Assembly: GCA_012514615.1 (NCBI GenBank)
Contig: JAAYZY010000274.1
Coordinates: 1-7,275 of the forward strand
From: Chloroflexota bacterium
GTDB taxonomy: Bacteria; Chloroflexota; Anaerolineae; DTPP01
Direction: 5' to 3'
Length of the DNA: 7,275 nucleotides
Part shown: one piece after another, positions 1 through 7,274 of the stretch
Position numbering within the stretch: the stretch's first letter is position 1
How the letters are laid out: each line of letters starts with the position of its first letter
Made by a program: the position numbers and the translations under genes
The notes under the pieces: generated by a model
Database searches by the model: none
Told to the model about the DNA's origin: nothing
The model's input: only the letters and a program-made list of their open reading frames with translations

Positions 1-1
1 C

Positions 2-1237
2 CGCTACTACCTGGAGCTCAATCGGCGGCTCAGGGCCGTGACGCCGGCCTTTTCTGCTTTCGGCGGCCCCCACGCCACCTTCTTCCCGGAGATGATCGAG
101 GAAGACGACCTGGTGGACGGCCTGTGCATCGGCGAAGGGGAGGAGGCGTTGGTGGAGCTGGCCGACGCCCTGCAGGCCGGCACATGGAGGCCCGACGTCC
201 TGAACTGGCACTTCCGGGTCAACGGCGAGATCGTGCGCAACCCCGTGCGGCCGTACGTCGCAGACCTGGACGCCCTGCCCCTGCCGGACCGGGCACTGGT
301 CTACGACGTGGACGCGGCCACCCGCGGCAGCAAGCTGAAGCACTTCATCACCAGCCGCGGCTGCCCCTACGACTGCACCTACTGCTTCAACCATGCCCTA
401 GCCGACATCTACCGCGGCAAGGGGCGCCGCGTGCGCCAACGCAGCCTGGATTCGGTGTTCGCCGAGATCAACGCCACCCGAGCGGAGTACCCGCTGGAGT
501 TCGTCGGCTTCCTGGACGATACCTTCATCCTCTTCCGCGAGTGGATTGACGAGTTTGCCCGACGCTACCCCAGGGAGATCGGCCTGCCGTTCTTCTGCAA
601 CGTGCGGGCCAACCTGGTGGACCAGTGGATCGTGGACCGCCTCAAGGCGGCCGGCTGCGCCAGCGTGGGCATGGGCATCGAAACCGGCGACGACCGCCTG
701 CGCAACGAAATCCTCAAACGCAACCTGACCAAAGAGCAGGTCATCAGCAGTTGCCAGATGTTCCGCCAGGCCGGCATCCAGGTGATCACCACCAACATGG
801 TGGGCCTGCCCACCGGCGGCATTCGGGAAGACTGGGAGACGGTGGAGCTCAACGCCCGCTGCAGACCCGGCTACGCCAACGCCTACATCTTCCAGCCGTA
901 CCCGCGCACACAGTTGGGTGAGCTGGCGCGCCAGAACGACCTGCTGGAAGGCGACATCGACGACATCGGCCTTTCTGCCTGGGATCACTCCATCCTCAAG
1001 TTCCCCCCCGACGAGAAGCGCCAGATCGAGAACCTGCAACGCCTCTTTGGCCTGGCGGTAGAATGGCCTTGGCTCATCCCCCTGGTGCGCTGGATGGTCA
1101 AGTGGCCGCGCAACCCGCTCTTCTGGTGGGCCTACAAGCTGTGGAAAGGCTACACCATCAAGACCCGCATCCACCCGGTCAAGCTCTCGCCGCGGGAGGC
1201 CATCACCATCGTCATCCGCTTCCTCAAGCTGGAGTAG
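2..1237 (+). CDS. B12-binding domain radical SAM protein (5' partial)
   Basis: The frame is open from the first base, so the true start lies left of the window; 411 residues are visible. Residues 1-55 are the tail of a cobalamin-binding (Rossmann) domain, with the typical FGGPHATFFPE strand-loop and a GEGEEAL helix. A short linker (LPLPDR) leads to the radical SAM domain. Its CxxxCxxC motif is Cys121, Cys125 and Cys128 (RGCPYDCTYC), which binds the 4Fe-4S cluster that cleaves S-adenosylmethionine. The MGIETG strand at 224-229 is also typical of this class. The last 80 or so residues are rich in Trp, Lys and Arg and may form an accessory or membrane-facing region. Family members include BchE-like cyclases, methyltransferases and lipid-modifying enzymes, so the substrate cannot be told from sequence. 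The gene ends in TAG, 116 bases before degV on the same strand. The family assignment is firm; the reaction is unknown. Confidence 0.93.
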   Translation, partial: RYYLELNRRLRAVTPAFSAFGGPHATFFPEMIEEDDLVDGLCIGEGEEALVELADALQAGTWRPDVLNWHFRVNGEIVRNPVRPYVADLDALPLPDRALVYDVDAATRGSKLKHFITSRGCPYDCTYCFNHALADIYRGKGRRVRQRSLDSVFAEINATRAEYPLEFVGFLDDTFILFREWIDEFARRYPREIGLPFFCNVRANLVDQWIVDRLKAAGCASVGMGIETGDDRLRNEILKRNLTKEQVISSCQMFRQAGIQVITTNMVGLPTGGIREDWETVELNARCRPGYANAYIFQPYPRTQLGELARQNDLLEGDIDDIGLSAWDHSILKFPPDEKRQIENLQRLFGLAVEWPWLIPLVRWMVKWPRNPLFWWAYKLWKGYTIKTRIHPVKLSPREAITIVIRFLKLE

Positions 1238-1341
1238 GAAGCGCGTCCCCCGGGGTCGGACGGTGTTACCATCTGTAGTTCCACTCGCCCGATGCCGGCC
1301 GGTTTGCCCACGCCACAGCGGCGCAATCTCGGTGGAACCTC

Positions 1342-1347
1342 AGGAGG
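1342..1347 (+). promoter_or_regulatory. Ribosome-binding site of the DegV gene
   Basis: AGGAGG lies six bases before the ATG at 1354. This near-perfect Shine-Dalgarno sequence fixes the start of the DegV protein. The rest of the gap after the radical SAM gene (1238-1341) shows no convincing -10/-35 pair, and only a short CCCCGGGG palindrome near 1248-1255. Confidence 0.85.
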
Positions 1348-1353
1348 ACGCCC

Positions 1354-2199
1354 ATGCCCCCCGTCCGCATAGTCACCGACAGCGCCTGCGACCTGCCCCC
1401 AGAAGAGTCGGCGCGGCTGGGGATTACGGTGGTGCCGTTGGTGGTGGTCTTCGGCACCGACCAACACGCTGACCTCAGCCTTACGCCCGAGGAGTTCTGG
1501 GCCAAGGCGGCCCAGGCCCACCCCCAGACCTCGCAACCGTCTCCCGGCAGTTTCGAGAAGGCGTTCCGAAGCTTGGTGGAAGCTGGCCACGACGTTCTCT
1601 GCATCACCATCACGGGCAAGCACAGCGGCACCTACAACTCGGCCCGCACCGCTGCAGCCGCCTTCCCCGAGCAGCGCGTCGCCGTGTGGGACTCCCTCTC
1701 CCTCTCCTGGGGCCAGGGCTTTCAGGTGCGCAAGGCCGCCCAGATGGCCCACGCTGGAGCGAGCATCTCCGACATCCTCCAGCGCCTGCCGGACATCCAG
1801 CAGCGGGTGCGAGTCTTCATCCTGTTGGACACCATGGACTTCATTGAGCGGGGCGGGCGCGCCGCAGCGCTGATGCCTGTGGTGAAGCGGGTGGCCAAGG
1901 CGTTCCGCATCAAGCCGATCCTCACCATGGTGGAAGGCGAGCTCAGCCTCTGCTCGGCCGTGCGCTCGACGGCCAAGGGGGTGCAGAAGCTGCTGGCCGA
2001 AGCGACGGCTCTGCCGGTGGAGATGGCCAGCGTGCTGCACGTACGCAACGCCCAGGAGGCCCAGCATCTGGCCCAGGCGTTGGCCGAGGTCGCCGGCCTG
2101 CCCCTGGCGGAAGTGGGCATCGCCGAGACCGGCGCCGCCCTCTCCACCCATGGCGGGCCAGGCGTAGTGGCCTTCGCCGCACTCACCCGGGCGGCATGA
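1354..2199 (+). CDS. DegV family fatty-acid-binding protein
   Basis: A complete 281-residue protein, the usual size for DegV/FakB-like proteins. The family binds a single fatty acid between two alpha/beta domains; FakB members present it to the kinase FakA for phosphorylation. Visible hallmarks in order: N-terminal VTDSACDLP (7-15), the TSQPSP loop (59-64), ITGKHSGTYNSA (86-97; the Ser-Gly-Thr turn usually lies by the lipid carboxylate), DFIERGGRAA (162-171) matching the family's LxxGGR element, IKPIL (186-190), and the C-terminal STHGGPGVVA loop (264-273). His90 stands where many relatives have a hydrophobic residue, which may be neutral. The ATG is supported by AGGAGG six bases upstream. 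No FakA-like kinase gene is in the window. The end overlaps the convergent helicase reading frame by 17 bases. Family assignment is firm; a fatty-acid role is from family knowledge. Confidence 0.95.
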   Translation: MPPVRIVTDSACDLPPEESARLGITVVPLVVVFGTDQHADLSLTPEEFWAKAAQAHPQTSQPSPGSFEKAFRSLVEAGHDVLCITITGKHSGTYNSARTAAAAFPEQRVAVWDSLSLSWGQGFQVRKAAQMAHAGASISDILQRLPDIQQRVRVFILLDTMDFIERGGRAAALMPVVKRVAKAFRIKPILTMVEGELSLCSAVRSTAKGVQKLLAEATALPVEMASVLHVRNAQEAQHLAQALAEVAGLPLAEVGIAETGAALSTHGGPGVVAFAALTRAA

Positions 2200-2698
2200 C
2201 CGCGCCCCCGGGTCGGCCCAGATCGCTCGGCCGGGGGACGCTGTTCCACAACAGGAGCTCAAGCAGCCGCGCCGCGCCCGCTTTGTCCAGCGGGTCATTG
2301 TTGTTCCCGCACTTGGGGCTCTGCACGCAGGAAGGGCAGCCGTTGCGGCAGGGGCAGGACCGGATGAGCTCCAGCGCGGCCTGCCAGAGCTCCGGCAACT
2401 GAGCGAAGCCTCGCTCGGCAATGCCCACGCCGCCAGGGTAGGCGTCGTAGATGAAGACCTGGCCCTGTTCCGTGTCGGGGTGCCGAGCGGTGGAAAGGCC
2501 GCCGATGTCGTTGCGGTCGCACAGGGCAAAGAGCGGCAGCAGGCCGATGCAGGCGTGCTCTGTGGCATGGAGCGCCCCGGCGGGGTCGCGGCCCTCGGCC
2601 GCCAACGCGCCCAGCAGCTCCGCGGGCACGTCGAACCACAGGGCCGCCGTCTCGAAGGTCTGCGGGGGCAGGTCCAGCCACTCTTGGCTCAACACCAC
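2183..2698 (-). CDS. C-terminal DUF1998 / zinc-binding part of a split DEAH helicase
   Basis: This open frame encodes up to 171 residues from a GTG at 2698, but it lies in the same frame as the helicase core upstream and is clearly its missing C-terminus. It starts with LDLPPQTFETAALWF (8-22), continues with the conserved HATEHA (44-49) and DAYPGGVGIAERGF (85-98), and ends with a cysteine cluster (Cys115, 117, 121, 124, 130) followed by GNNN and PLDK. This is the DUF1998/MZB region, which binds zinc in MrfA-type helicases. As an independent gene its start is poor: GAGG directly abuts the GTG codons at 2698 and 2695, leaving no normal spacing, and TTG at 2692 is only three bases further. Translation would need reinitiation or readthrough of two upstream TAG codons. 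It may be a pseudogene fragment. It stops in TGA, overlapping the convergent degV by 17 bases. Domain identity is firm; independent expression is doubtful. Confidence 0.8.
   Translation of the reverse strand: MVLSQEWLDLPPQTFETAALWFDVPAELLGALAAEGRDPAGALHATEHACIGLLPLFALCDRNDIGGLSTARHPDTEQGQVFIYDAYPGGVGIAERGFAQLPELWQAALELIRSCPCRNGCPSCVQSPKCGNNNDPLDKAGAARLLELLLWNSVPRPSDLGRPGGAVMPPG
2185..2213. terminator. Possible bidirectional hairpin between convergent genes
   Basis: ACCCGGG at 2185-2191 is the exact inverse complement of CCCGGGT at 2207-2213, with a 15-base spacer that can add a few G-C pairs. The structure covers the stop codon of degV and begins inside the last codons of the opposing helicase frame, where a shared terminator would be expected. 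There is no T-run on either side, so a classical intrinsic terminator is not demonstrated; in GC-rich DNA a seven-base arm can also occur by chance. Confidence 0.3.
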
Positions 2699-2707
2699 CT
2701 CAGTGTA

Positions 2708-2737
2708 CTACTGGACGCGCTTGTAACCCAGTACCTA
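2708..2737 (-). other. Two in-frame amber codons splitting the helicase
   Basis: On the minus strand TAG occurs at 2737-2735 and again at 2710-2708, eight codons apart and in the same frame as both flanking helicase parts. Between them the frame reads VLGYKRVQ, and after the second stop YTEVVLSQEWLDLPP. The GYKR element is what I expect at this point in DUF1998 helicases, so the frame looks intact and only the two codons are wrong. Each could arise by one base change from a sense codon (CAG Gln, or TGG Trp). Both stops sit in a near-repeat: AGTAGGTAC and AGTAGTAC on the coding strand. Confidence 0.88.
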
Positions 2738-4561
2738 CTCCACCACGCGGATGCTCCCCAAGTAGGCGGTCGTGGCCGGGTAGCCGGTGTGCCGCAGCGA
2801 GCGCAGGATGCGCACGTCGTTCAGTTGCCGCGGCTGGGTGTGGTAATCCACCTCTGCTGGCCGCAGGATGGCCACCCCTTGGTCCAGGTCCAGGCTCTGC
2901 ACCAGGAACGTCTCCCCCTGGTGCAGGTAGACGGCCCCAGGGTGCACGCGGTAGGCCGCCGTGCTGGCCTCGATCTCCTCCAGGGTGCGGTAGCCGTCAG
3001 CCTCATTGAGCAGGGCAAAGCGAGAGCCGCTGGCCGAACGCAGGTTGACCCGCTGGGCCGGGTAGCCAAGCCCCCCGAAGTGCCAGCGGCCCAGGCGGTA
3101 GTCCAGCGTTCCGTCGCCCTCCAGGTGCAGCACCGCGTCCACAAAGCCGGGGCCAAAGAGCACCTCATCATCCACCGGGTGGTCGGGTTGCGCCGTGCCC
3201 AGCGGAAGCTCGTGGGCCGCACGGGGCAGGTGCTGCCGCAGCACATAGGGGTTGTCGGGCTTGATGAGGGCTTCTTCGTGGGGCCGCCCGAACAGCTCCT
3301 GAGGGTGGCGCATGAAGTACTGATCCAGCGGGTTGTCGGCGCCGATGAGGATGCCCAGGCCGTTGCGCCGGCCCCGGCCGGCGCGGCCCACCCGCTGCCA
3401 GAGGCTGGAGATGCTGCCAGGGTAGCCCACCAGCACGGCTGCATCCAGCGATCCCACGTCGATGCCCAGCTCCAGGGCGCTGGTGGCCGTGACCCCCAGC
3501 AGGTGGCCGCGGAAAAGCTCTTGCTCGATGGCCCGGCGGTCCTCCGGGCGGTAGCCGGCGCGGTAGGCCTTGATCCGCCCGGCCAGGGATGGCTCTTGCC
3601 GAGCCAGCGCCTCCCGGGTATAGCGCAGCACCAGTTCCGCCACCCGCCGGCTGCGGGTGAAGACGATGGAGCGCAAGCCGCCTTGCACCAGGGCCCGCAG
3701 CAGCAGTGTGGCCTCGGTGTTGGCGCTGCGGCGGGCCGACTGGGCCTCATCCACGAAGGGCGGGTTCCACAGGACGAAGTGTCGCGTCCCCTGGGGCGCG
3801 CCGTCGTCGTCTACCACCCGCACCGTCTGGCCAGTGAGCCGCTGGGCATGCTCGCCGGGGTTGGCGATGGTGGCCGAGCAGAGCACAAACAGCGGCGCAG
3901 CTCCGTAGAAACGGCACAGCCGCCAGAGCCGCCGCAGCACGCAGGCCACCTGGGACCCGAAGATGCCGCGGTAGACATGGGCCTCATCCAGCACCACGAA
4001 ACGCAGATGGGCCAGGAACTCTGCCCAGAGGGCGTGGTTGGGCAGAATGCCCAGGCTGAGCATATCGGGGTTGGTCAGCAGGATTCGCCCCCCCTTGCGC
4101 AGGCGAGTGCGGGCCGCTTGGGGTGTGTCGCCGTCGTAGGTGCCCACAAGGAACGGCCCCAGCGCCTCGGTGAGCCCGTGCAGGGCCCGCATCTGATCTT
4201 GCGCCAAGGCCTTGGTGGGGAAGAGGTACAGCGCCCGCGCCCGCCGATCGCTCAACAGCGCCTCCAGGGTGGGCACAGTGTAGGTCAGCGTCTTGCCGCT
4301 GGCCGTGGAGGTGGCTAGGATGACGTGCTCCCCTTCCCGCACGGCGTTGATCGCCTGGGCCTGGTGAGAGTAGAACCCGCGCACACCGCTGGCCTGCAGC
4401 GTTTCGTCCAGCGAGCGCGGCAAGGGGCGGCTCAGTCGACCGTAGCGGGCCGGCCGCCCACCCAAACGCTGCACGTGGACCATCTGGCCTTGTACCCAGG
4501 GCTGGCGGCGCAGCCCCTGCAGGAACTCCCCCGGGTTCACCGCGTCGTCGCTCCCCCTCAC
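2735..4561 (-). CDS. DEAH-box superfamily 2 helicase core (MrfA/YprA/Hrq1-like), cut short by TAG
   Basis: An ATP-dependent DNA helicase. B. subtilis MrfA of this group works in repair of mitomycin-type DNA damage; that role here is inferred only from family. Residue numbers count from the furthest in-frame GTG at 4588. Visible motifs: Q-motif-like FYSHQAQAI (72-80), Walker A ATSTASGKT (92-100), motif Ia PTKALAQDQ (124-132), LTNPDML (171-177), Walker B DEAH (201-204), motif III SATI (238-241), IVFTRSRR (308-315), motif V TSALELGIDVG (369-379) and motif VI QRVGRAGR (398-405). A DUF1998-side beta-rich region follows to residue 617. I prefer GTG at 4561 (608 aa) because GGGAGGGG lies six bases upstream; GTG at 4588 has only a weak CAGG. 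The frame ends in TAG, and the rest of the family's C-terminus continues in the same frame after a second TAG. All ATPase motifs look intact, so the core could still fold, but the zinc domain is missing from this piece. The LPRAAHE segment near 454-460 has Arg where relatives usually have Cys. Confidence 0.9.
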   Translation of the reverse strand: MRGSDDAVNPGEFLQGLRRQPWVQGQMVHVQRLGGRPARYGRLSRPLPRSLDETLQASGVRGFYSHQAQAINAVREGEHVILATSTASGKTLTYTVPTLEALLSDRRARALYLFPTKALAQDQMRALHGLTEALGPFLVGTYDGDTPQAARTRLRKGGRILLTNPDMLSLGILPNHALWAEFLAHLRFVVLDEAHVYRGIFGSQVACVLRRLWRLCRFYGAAPLFVLCSATIANPGEHAQRLTGQTVRVVDDDGAPQGTRHFVLWNPPFVDEAQSARRSANTEATLLLRALVQGGLRSIVFTRSRRVAELVLRYTREALARQEPSLAGRIKAYRAGYRPEDRRAIEQELFRGHLLGVTATSALELGIDVGSLDAAVLVGYPGSISSLWQRVGRAGRGRRNGLGILIGADNPLDQYFMRHPQELFGRPHEEALIKPDNPYVLRQHLPRAAHELPLGTAQPDHPVDDEVLFGPGFVDAVLHLEGDGTLDYRLGRWHFGGLGYPAQRVNLRSASGSRFALLNEADGYRTLEEIEASTAAYRVHPGAVYLHQGETFLVQSLDLDQGVAILRPAEVDYHTQPRQLNDVRILRSLRHTGYPATTAYLGSIRVVE

Positions 4562-4567
4562 CCAGCG

Positions 4568-4575
4568 CCCCTCCC
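4568..4575 (-). promoter_or_regulatory. Ribosome-binding site supporting the GTG start at 4561
   Basis: GGGAGGGG on the minus strand lies six bases before GTG 4561. It is clearly better than anything before the longer GTG at 4588, so it decides the helicase start. The 69 bases between 4588 and the glycosyltransferase stop show no clear promoter or terminator. Confidence 0.6.
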
Positions 4576-4657
4576 ATGGGGGACGCACCCTGGGCGTCCA
4601 AGGCGCTCAGGCAGCGGGCCCTGCTGCGCCACGGCCGCACACAGGCCAGTCCGGGCG

Positions 4658-6178
4658 CTAACGGGCATCGCTCGCCCCCTCCACACGCTGGAAGATCCCC
4701 AGCGCCGCGGCGTCGGGCGCCGGGGCGTAGCCCTGCCGAAAGCGCCGGTCAGCCAGCAGCAGGTCGGTGCCGGTCCAGTTGGTGCGCATCGAGCCGCTCT
4801 GGAGGGCGCCGGCGATGATGTTCACCTGCACCCAGTCTGGGCGCTGTGCCAGGATGTAGTCCACGTCCCAGCGGCCGAAGCCGTTGCCTCGGGCTAGCAA
4901 GCCGCCGGGGAACTGCGGCGGCCGACGGGCGATGTGCGCGTCGGTCAGGCCCACCATGTCCACCACCCGGGTCTCCAGCGGCAGCATGTAAGCGATCTGG
5001 CCGGCGTCCGTGACCGCCACCACCTGGCCCGGCTGGACGGCCTCTAGCAGGTAGGCCGCCTGGGGGTTGGCCGGCGGGGCCCACGGCCCGGCCCCTACCC
5101 CCTGCACGAAGCGCAGATCCAACAGGTTGAAGCTGAAGAGGGCCGCTGCGCCCATGAGCAGGCAGGCCACCCAGCCCCTGGCTGCCCCACCCAGCCTCTC
5201 AGCCAAGGTCGCCGCCCCGGCCACGGCCAGGGCCACCCACACCGGCAGCACATGCACCCCCACCCGCCCCAGGGGCATCCAGTCGCCGCCGCCCATCACC
5301 GCCGCCAGGAGATAAGCGCCAACCCACAGGGACGCCAGGGGCGCTCCAGACGCTGCCCGCCCTCCCCCAAACCACAACGCCGAGGCCAGGCCCACGGTGA
5401 AGAGCACCCCCCCGCCCTGCGTCAGGAGCTGCCCCAGAGTGAACAGACCTTCCAGCAAGGGGCGCGCCTGGAGGCCCGCGGTCTTGACAACCACGGTGTT
5501 GGGCAGGGGGTAGCCGTAGGTGACCCAGCGCCAAGCCAGATGCGTCAGGTAGGGCACAGCGAAAGTCGCCGCCCAGCAGGCCAGGTCGGACCCCAACCGC
5601 CGGCGCCAGCACCGCCAGGCCAGGGCCAAGGCGAAGAAAAGCACGCCCTCGGGGCGAGTGAGGGCGGCCAAGGCCAAGAGCGCTGCAGACCAGGGCCGGC
5701 CGACCTGCCGTTCTTCCACCAGGTACCGCCAGAGGCCCAGGGCCGCCAGGGCGGCGAACAGCGGCGTCTCCAGCCCGCTCACGGCCCACGCGGTGAACGA
5801 CGGTTGGCTGGCCAGCAGCAGCGGGGTTAGCCCGGCCCACCACCCAGGCAGACCCCCCGCGGCCAGCAAGCGTCGGCTGACCCCCCAGGCGGCCGCCAGA
5901 GCCGCCCCGCCGCAGGCCACCCCCAGCAGTTTGGCCCCCAGCACCAGGTCCAGCGGGAGCCGGGCCAGCAGCGCGAGCAGCGCCAACCAGAGGAAGTTGG
6001 AGTACCCCTCCACCCGCTCCCCTACGTTGTAGACCCAGCCGTGGCCAGCGGCGAACTGCCGCACATAGCGCAGGCCGATGTAGACATCATCCACCAAGAA
6101 GCCGTGCAGGAGGTAGACGCCGCCCAGGAAGACAGCCAAGCCCAGCCCCAGCAGCGCCGCCTCCCCGCGGTCTCTCAG
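4658..6178 (-). CDS. Polytopic GT-C-type membrane glycosyltransferase
   Basis: About 506 residues if started at CTG 6178. The first half is a string of hydrophobic helices (I count roughly nine or ten, the first at about residues 8-28). The last 140 or so residues look soluble. After helix 1 comes [23 protein letters not shown] with an Asp pair (30-31), the acidic loop expected of GT-C enzymes, then [11 protein letters not shown] (54-64). Other conserved points are SGLETPLF (134-141), TRPEG (174-178), YGYPLPNT (221-228), GGGDWMP (296-302) and a late GLTDAHIAR. This pattern resembles the AftB/LphB-like group, which uses polyprenyl-phosphate-linked sugars; donor and acceptor are unknown. The frame is open back to 6478, but residues encoded before 6178 are Arg-rich shadow of the GT4 gene, whose EX7E motif occupies that DNA. 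The only start with a spaced ribosome-binding site is CTG 6178; TTG 6139 is an alternative that would shorten helix 1. It stops in TAG. Confidence 0.88.
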   Translation of the reverse strand: MRDRGEAALLGLGLAVFLGGVYLLHGFLVDDVYIGLRYVRQFAAGHGWVYNVGERVEGYSNFLWLALLALLARLPLDLVLGAKLLGVACGGAALAAAWGVSRRLLAAGGLPGWWAGLTPLLLASQPSFTAWAVSGLETPLFAALAALGLWRYLVEERQVGRPWSAALLALAALTRPEGVLFFALALAWRCWRRRLGSDLACWAATFAVPYLTHLAWRWVTYGYPLPNTVVVKTAGLQARPLLEGLFTLGQLLTQGGGVLFTVGLASALWFGGGRAASGAPLASLWVGAYLLAAVMGGGDWMPLGRVGVHVLPVWVALAVAGAATLAERLGGAARGWVACLLMGAAALFSFNLLDLRFVQGVGAGPWAPPANPQAAYLLEAVQPGQVVAVTDAGQIAYMLPLETRVVDMVGLTDAHIARRPPQFPGGLLARGNGFGRWDVDYILAQRPDWVQVNIIAGALQSGSMRTNWTGTDLLLADRRFRQGYAPAPDAAALGIFQRVEGASDAR

Positions 6179-7274
6179 CCAACGCCTCTTGGTACACCGC
6201 CAGCGTCTGCTTGGCCGCCCGCTCCCAGGAATACTCCCCCGCTCGGGCCAGCCCGGCCTCCCGCAAGGCGCGTCGCCGCTCGTGGGCCCGCAGCAGTTCG
6301 CTGATCCCCTCGGCCATGGCCGAGAGGTCCCGCGGGTCGTAGTAGGTAGCCGCCGGGCCGGCCAGCTCTCGCAGCGCCGGCGTGTCCGAGCAGGCAACCG
6401 GCACACCGCAAGCCAGCGCCTCCAGCACGGGCAGGCCAAACCCTTCGTACAGCGACGGGAAGACGAACGCCTCCGCACCGGCCACCAAGGCCGGCAGGGC
6501 CTGGCCCGGCACGCTGCTCAGCCAGCGCACCCGGCCGCCCAAGCCCAGCTGCTCCGCCGTCTGACGCGCCTGGGGATAGCGCGGGTCTTCGTGGCCCGCC
6601 ACCACCAGGGGCGGCGGCGTGCCAGACCAACCTGCCACCACCTGAGCCCAAGCCTGGATCAGCCGAGTCAAGTTCTTGTGCGGCTTGTTCGTGCCCAAGT
6701 ACAGCACGTACGGCTGCGGCAGCCCCAGGCGCTCCAGCACCGGCCAGACCTGCACCTGCGGCAAGGGCCGGAAGGCGGGATCGGCCGCACCGGGGATGAC
6801 GCGCAAGCGCGCCGCCTTCACCTGGTAGTACCGGCGCAGGTCCGCCGCCGTCGTCTCCGAGGGAACGATGATCCGCTGGGAGCTGAGCAAGGCCAAGCGC
6901 GTGGCCGCTTCGAACGCCCAGCGCGCCGCCACCGAGGGGAGCCCCTTGGGGTGCAGGCGTGAGATGACATCGTAGATCGTCACCACCGATGGGCACGGCG
7001 TCAGGTAGGGCCGCACGTAGTAGGGCGCGTGGAAGAGGTCCAGCCGCAGTCGCCGCATCATCATGGGCACGTCCACCTGCCCCTGCCACGACCGCAGCGG
7101 CACCAGGCAGGGTACCCAGGCGATCCGCGTCTGCCGCTGCAGCCCTGACAGATCGAAGGAGATGTTGCGCGCCGTGGGATCGTGCAGCAGCGCCAGCGAG
7201 AGGTCGGGCTCCACGCGGATCAGGGCGTGCAGCAGGTTCACGGTGTAGCGCCCGATGCCCGGGTAACGGTCCTG
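6087..7274 (-). CDS. GT4 family glycosyltransferase (5' partial)
   Basis: The frame is open to the right edge, and 395 residues are visible. The GTG at 7241 is probably not the start, because the codons before it read [13 protein letters not shown], the glycine-rich N-terminal element of GT4 enzymes; some 10-25 residues are missing. The fold is GT-B. Visible points, numbered from the window edge: HAPYYVRP (82-89), [12 protein letters not shown] (98-109), VPSET (137-141), [10 protein letters not shown] (159-168), [10 protein letters not shown] (192-201) opening the C-terminal nucleotide-sugar domain, [10 protein letters not shown] (225-234), and EGFGLPVLE with the EX7E pair Glu277/Glu285. It probably transfers a sugar from a nucleotide donor at the cytoplasmic membrane face; the sugar is unknown. 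The last 28 residues, Gly/Ala/Arg-rich, lie where the DNA also encodes the next gene, and look like a non-conserved tail. It ends in TGA about 92 bases inside the membrane glycosyltransferase gene, suggesting an operon. Confidence 0.93.
   Translation of the reverse strand, partial: QDRYPGIGRYTVNLLHALIRVEPDLSLALLHDPTARNISFDLSGLQRQTRIAWVPCLVPLRSWQGQVDVPMMMRRLRLDLFHAPYYVRPYLTPCPSVVTIYDVISRLHPKGLPSVAARWAFEAATRLALLSSQRIIVPSETTAADLRRYYQVKAARLRVIPGAADPAFRPLPQVQVWPVLERLGLPQPYVLYLGTNKPHKNLTRLIQAWAQVVAGWSGTPPPLVVAGHEDPRYPQARQTAEQLGLGGRVRWLSSVPGQALPALVAGAEAFVFPSLYEGFGLPVLEALACGVPVACSDTPALRELAGPAATYYDPRDLSAMAEGISELLRAHERRRALREAGLARAGEYSWERAAKQTLAVYQEALAERPRGGGAAGAGLGCLPGRRLPPARLLGG
6185..6190 (-). promoter_or_regulatory. 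Ribosome-binding site for the membrane glycosyltransferase, inside the GT4 gene
   Basis: AAGAGG on the minus strand is six bases before CTG 6178. It lies within the coding region of the upstream GT4 gene, which fits translational coupling. It is the main reason for choosing an atypical CTG start, because no ATG, GTG or TTG occurs in frame close by except TTG 6139, which lacks such a site. Confidence 0.45.

Noticed and set aside
398..1174. A 258-residue minus-strand frame opposite the radical SAM gene
   Set aside because: Antisense to the radical SAM domain, compositionally biased, with no known motif or good start signal.
1248..1255. CCCCGGGG palindrome after the radical SAM gene as a terminator or operator
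   Set aside because: It is only eight bases with no loop and no T-run, and is expected by chance in such GC-rich DNA.
1325..1347. T-box-like GGTGGAACC just before the degV ribosome-binding site
   Set aside because: It resembles the T-box core TGGNACC, but the 116-base gap is too short for a specifier stem, DegV genes are not usual T-box targets, and no supporting structure is evident.
1150..2568. A 472-residue minus-strand frame across degV and the helicase tail
   Set aside because: It runs antisense to a well-supported DegV protein, and its helicase-side part is a different frame from the conserved DUF1998 sequence. No recognisable motif.
2480..4318. A 612-residue open frame on the plus strand opposite the helicase
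   Set aside because: It lies wholly antisense to a gene with clear helicase motifs, its translation is rich in Gly, Gln, Val, Ala and Arg with no recognisable domain, and such frames are common opposite GC-rich genes.
1235..4660. Genome-wide reassignment of TAG to a sense codon
   Set aside because: The radical SAM gene (stop at 1235-1237) and the membrane glycosyltransferase (stop at 4660-4658) both end at TAG where their proteins should end, and readthrough gives no family-like sequence.
6179..6478. N-terminal extension of the membrane glycosyltransferase frame to 6478
   Set aside because: The extra 100 residues are Arg/Ser/Cys-rich and come from DNA that encodes the conserved EX7E region of the GT4 enzyme in another frame.
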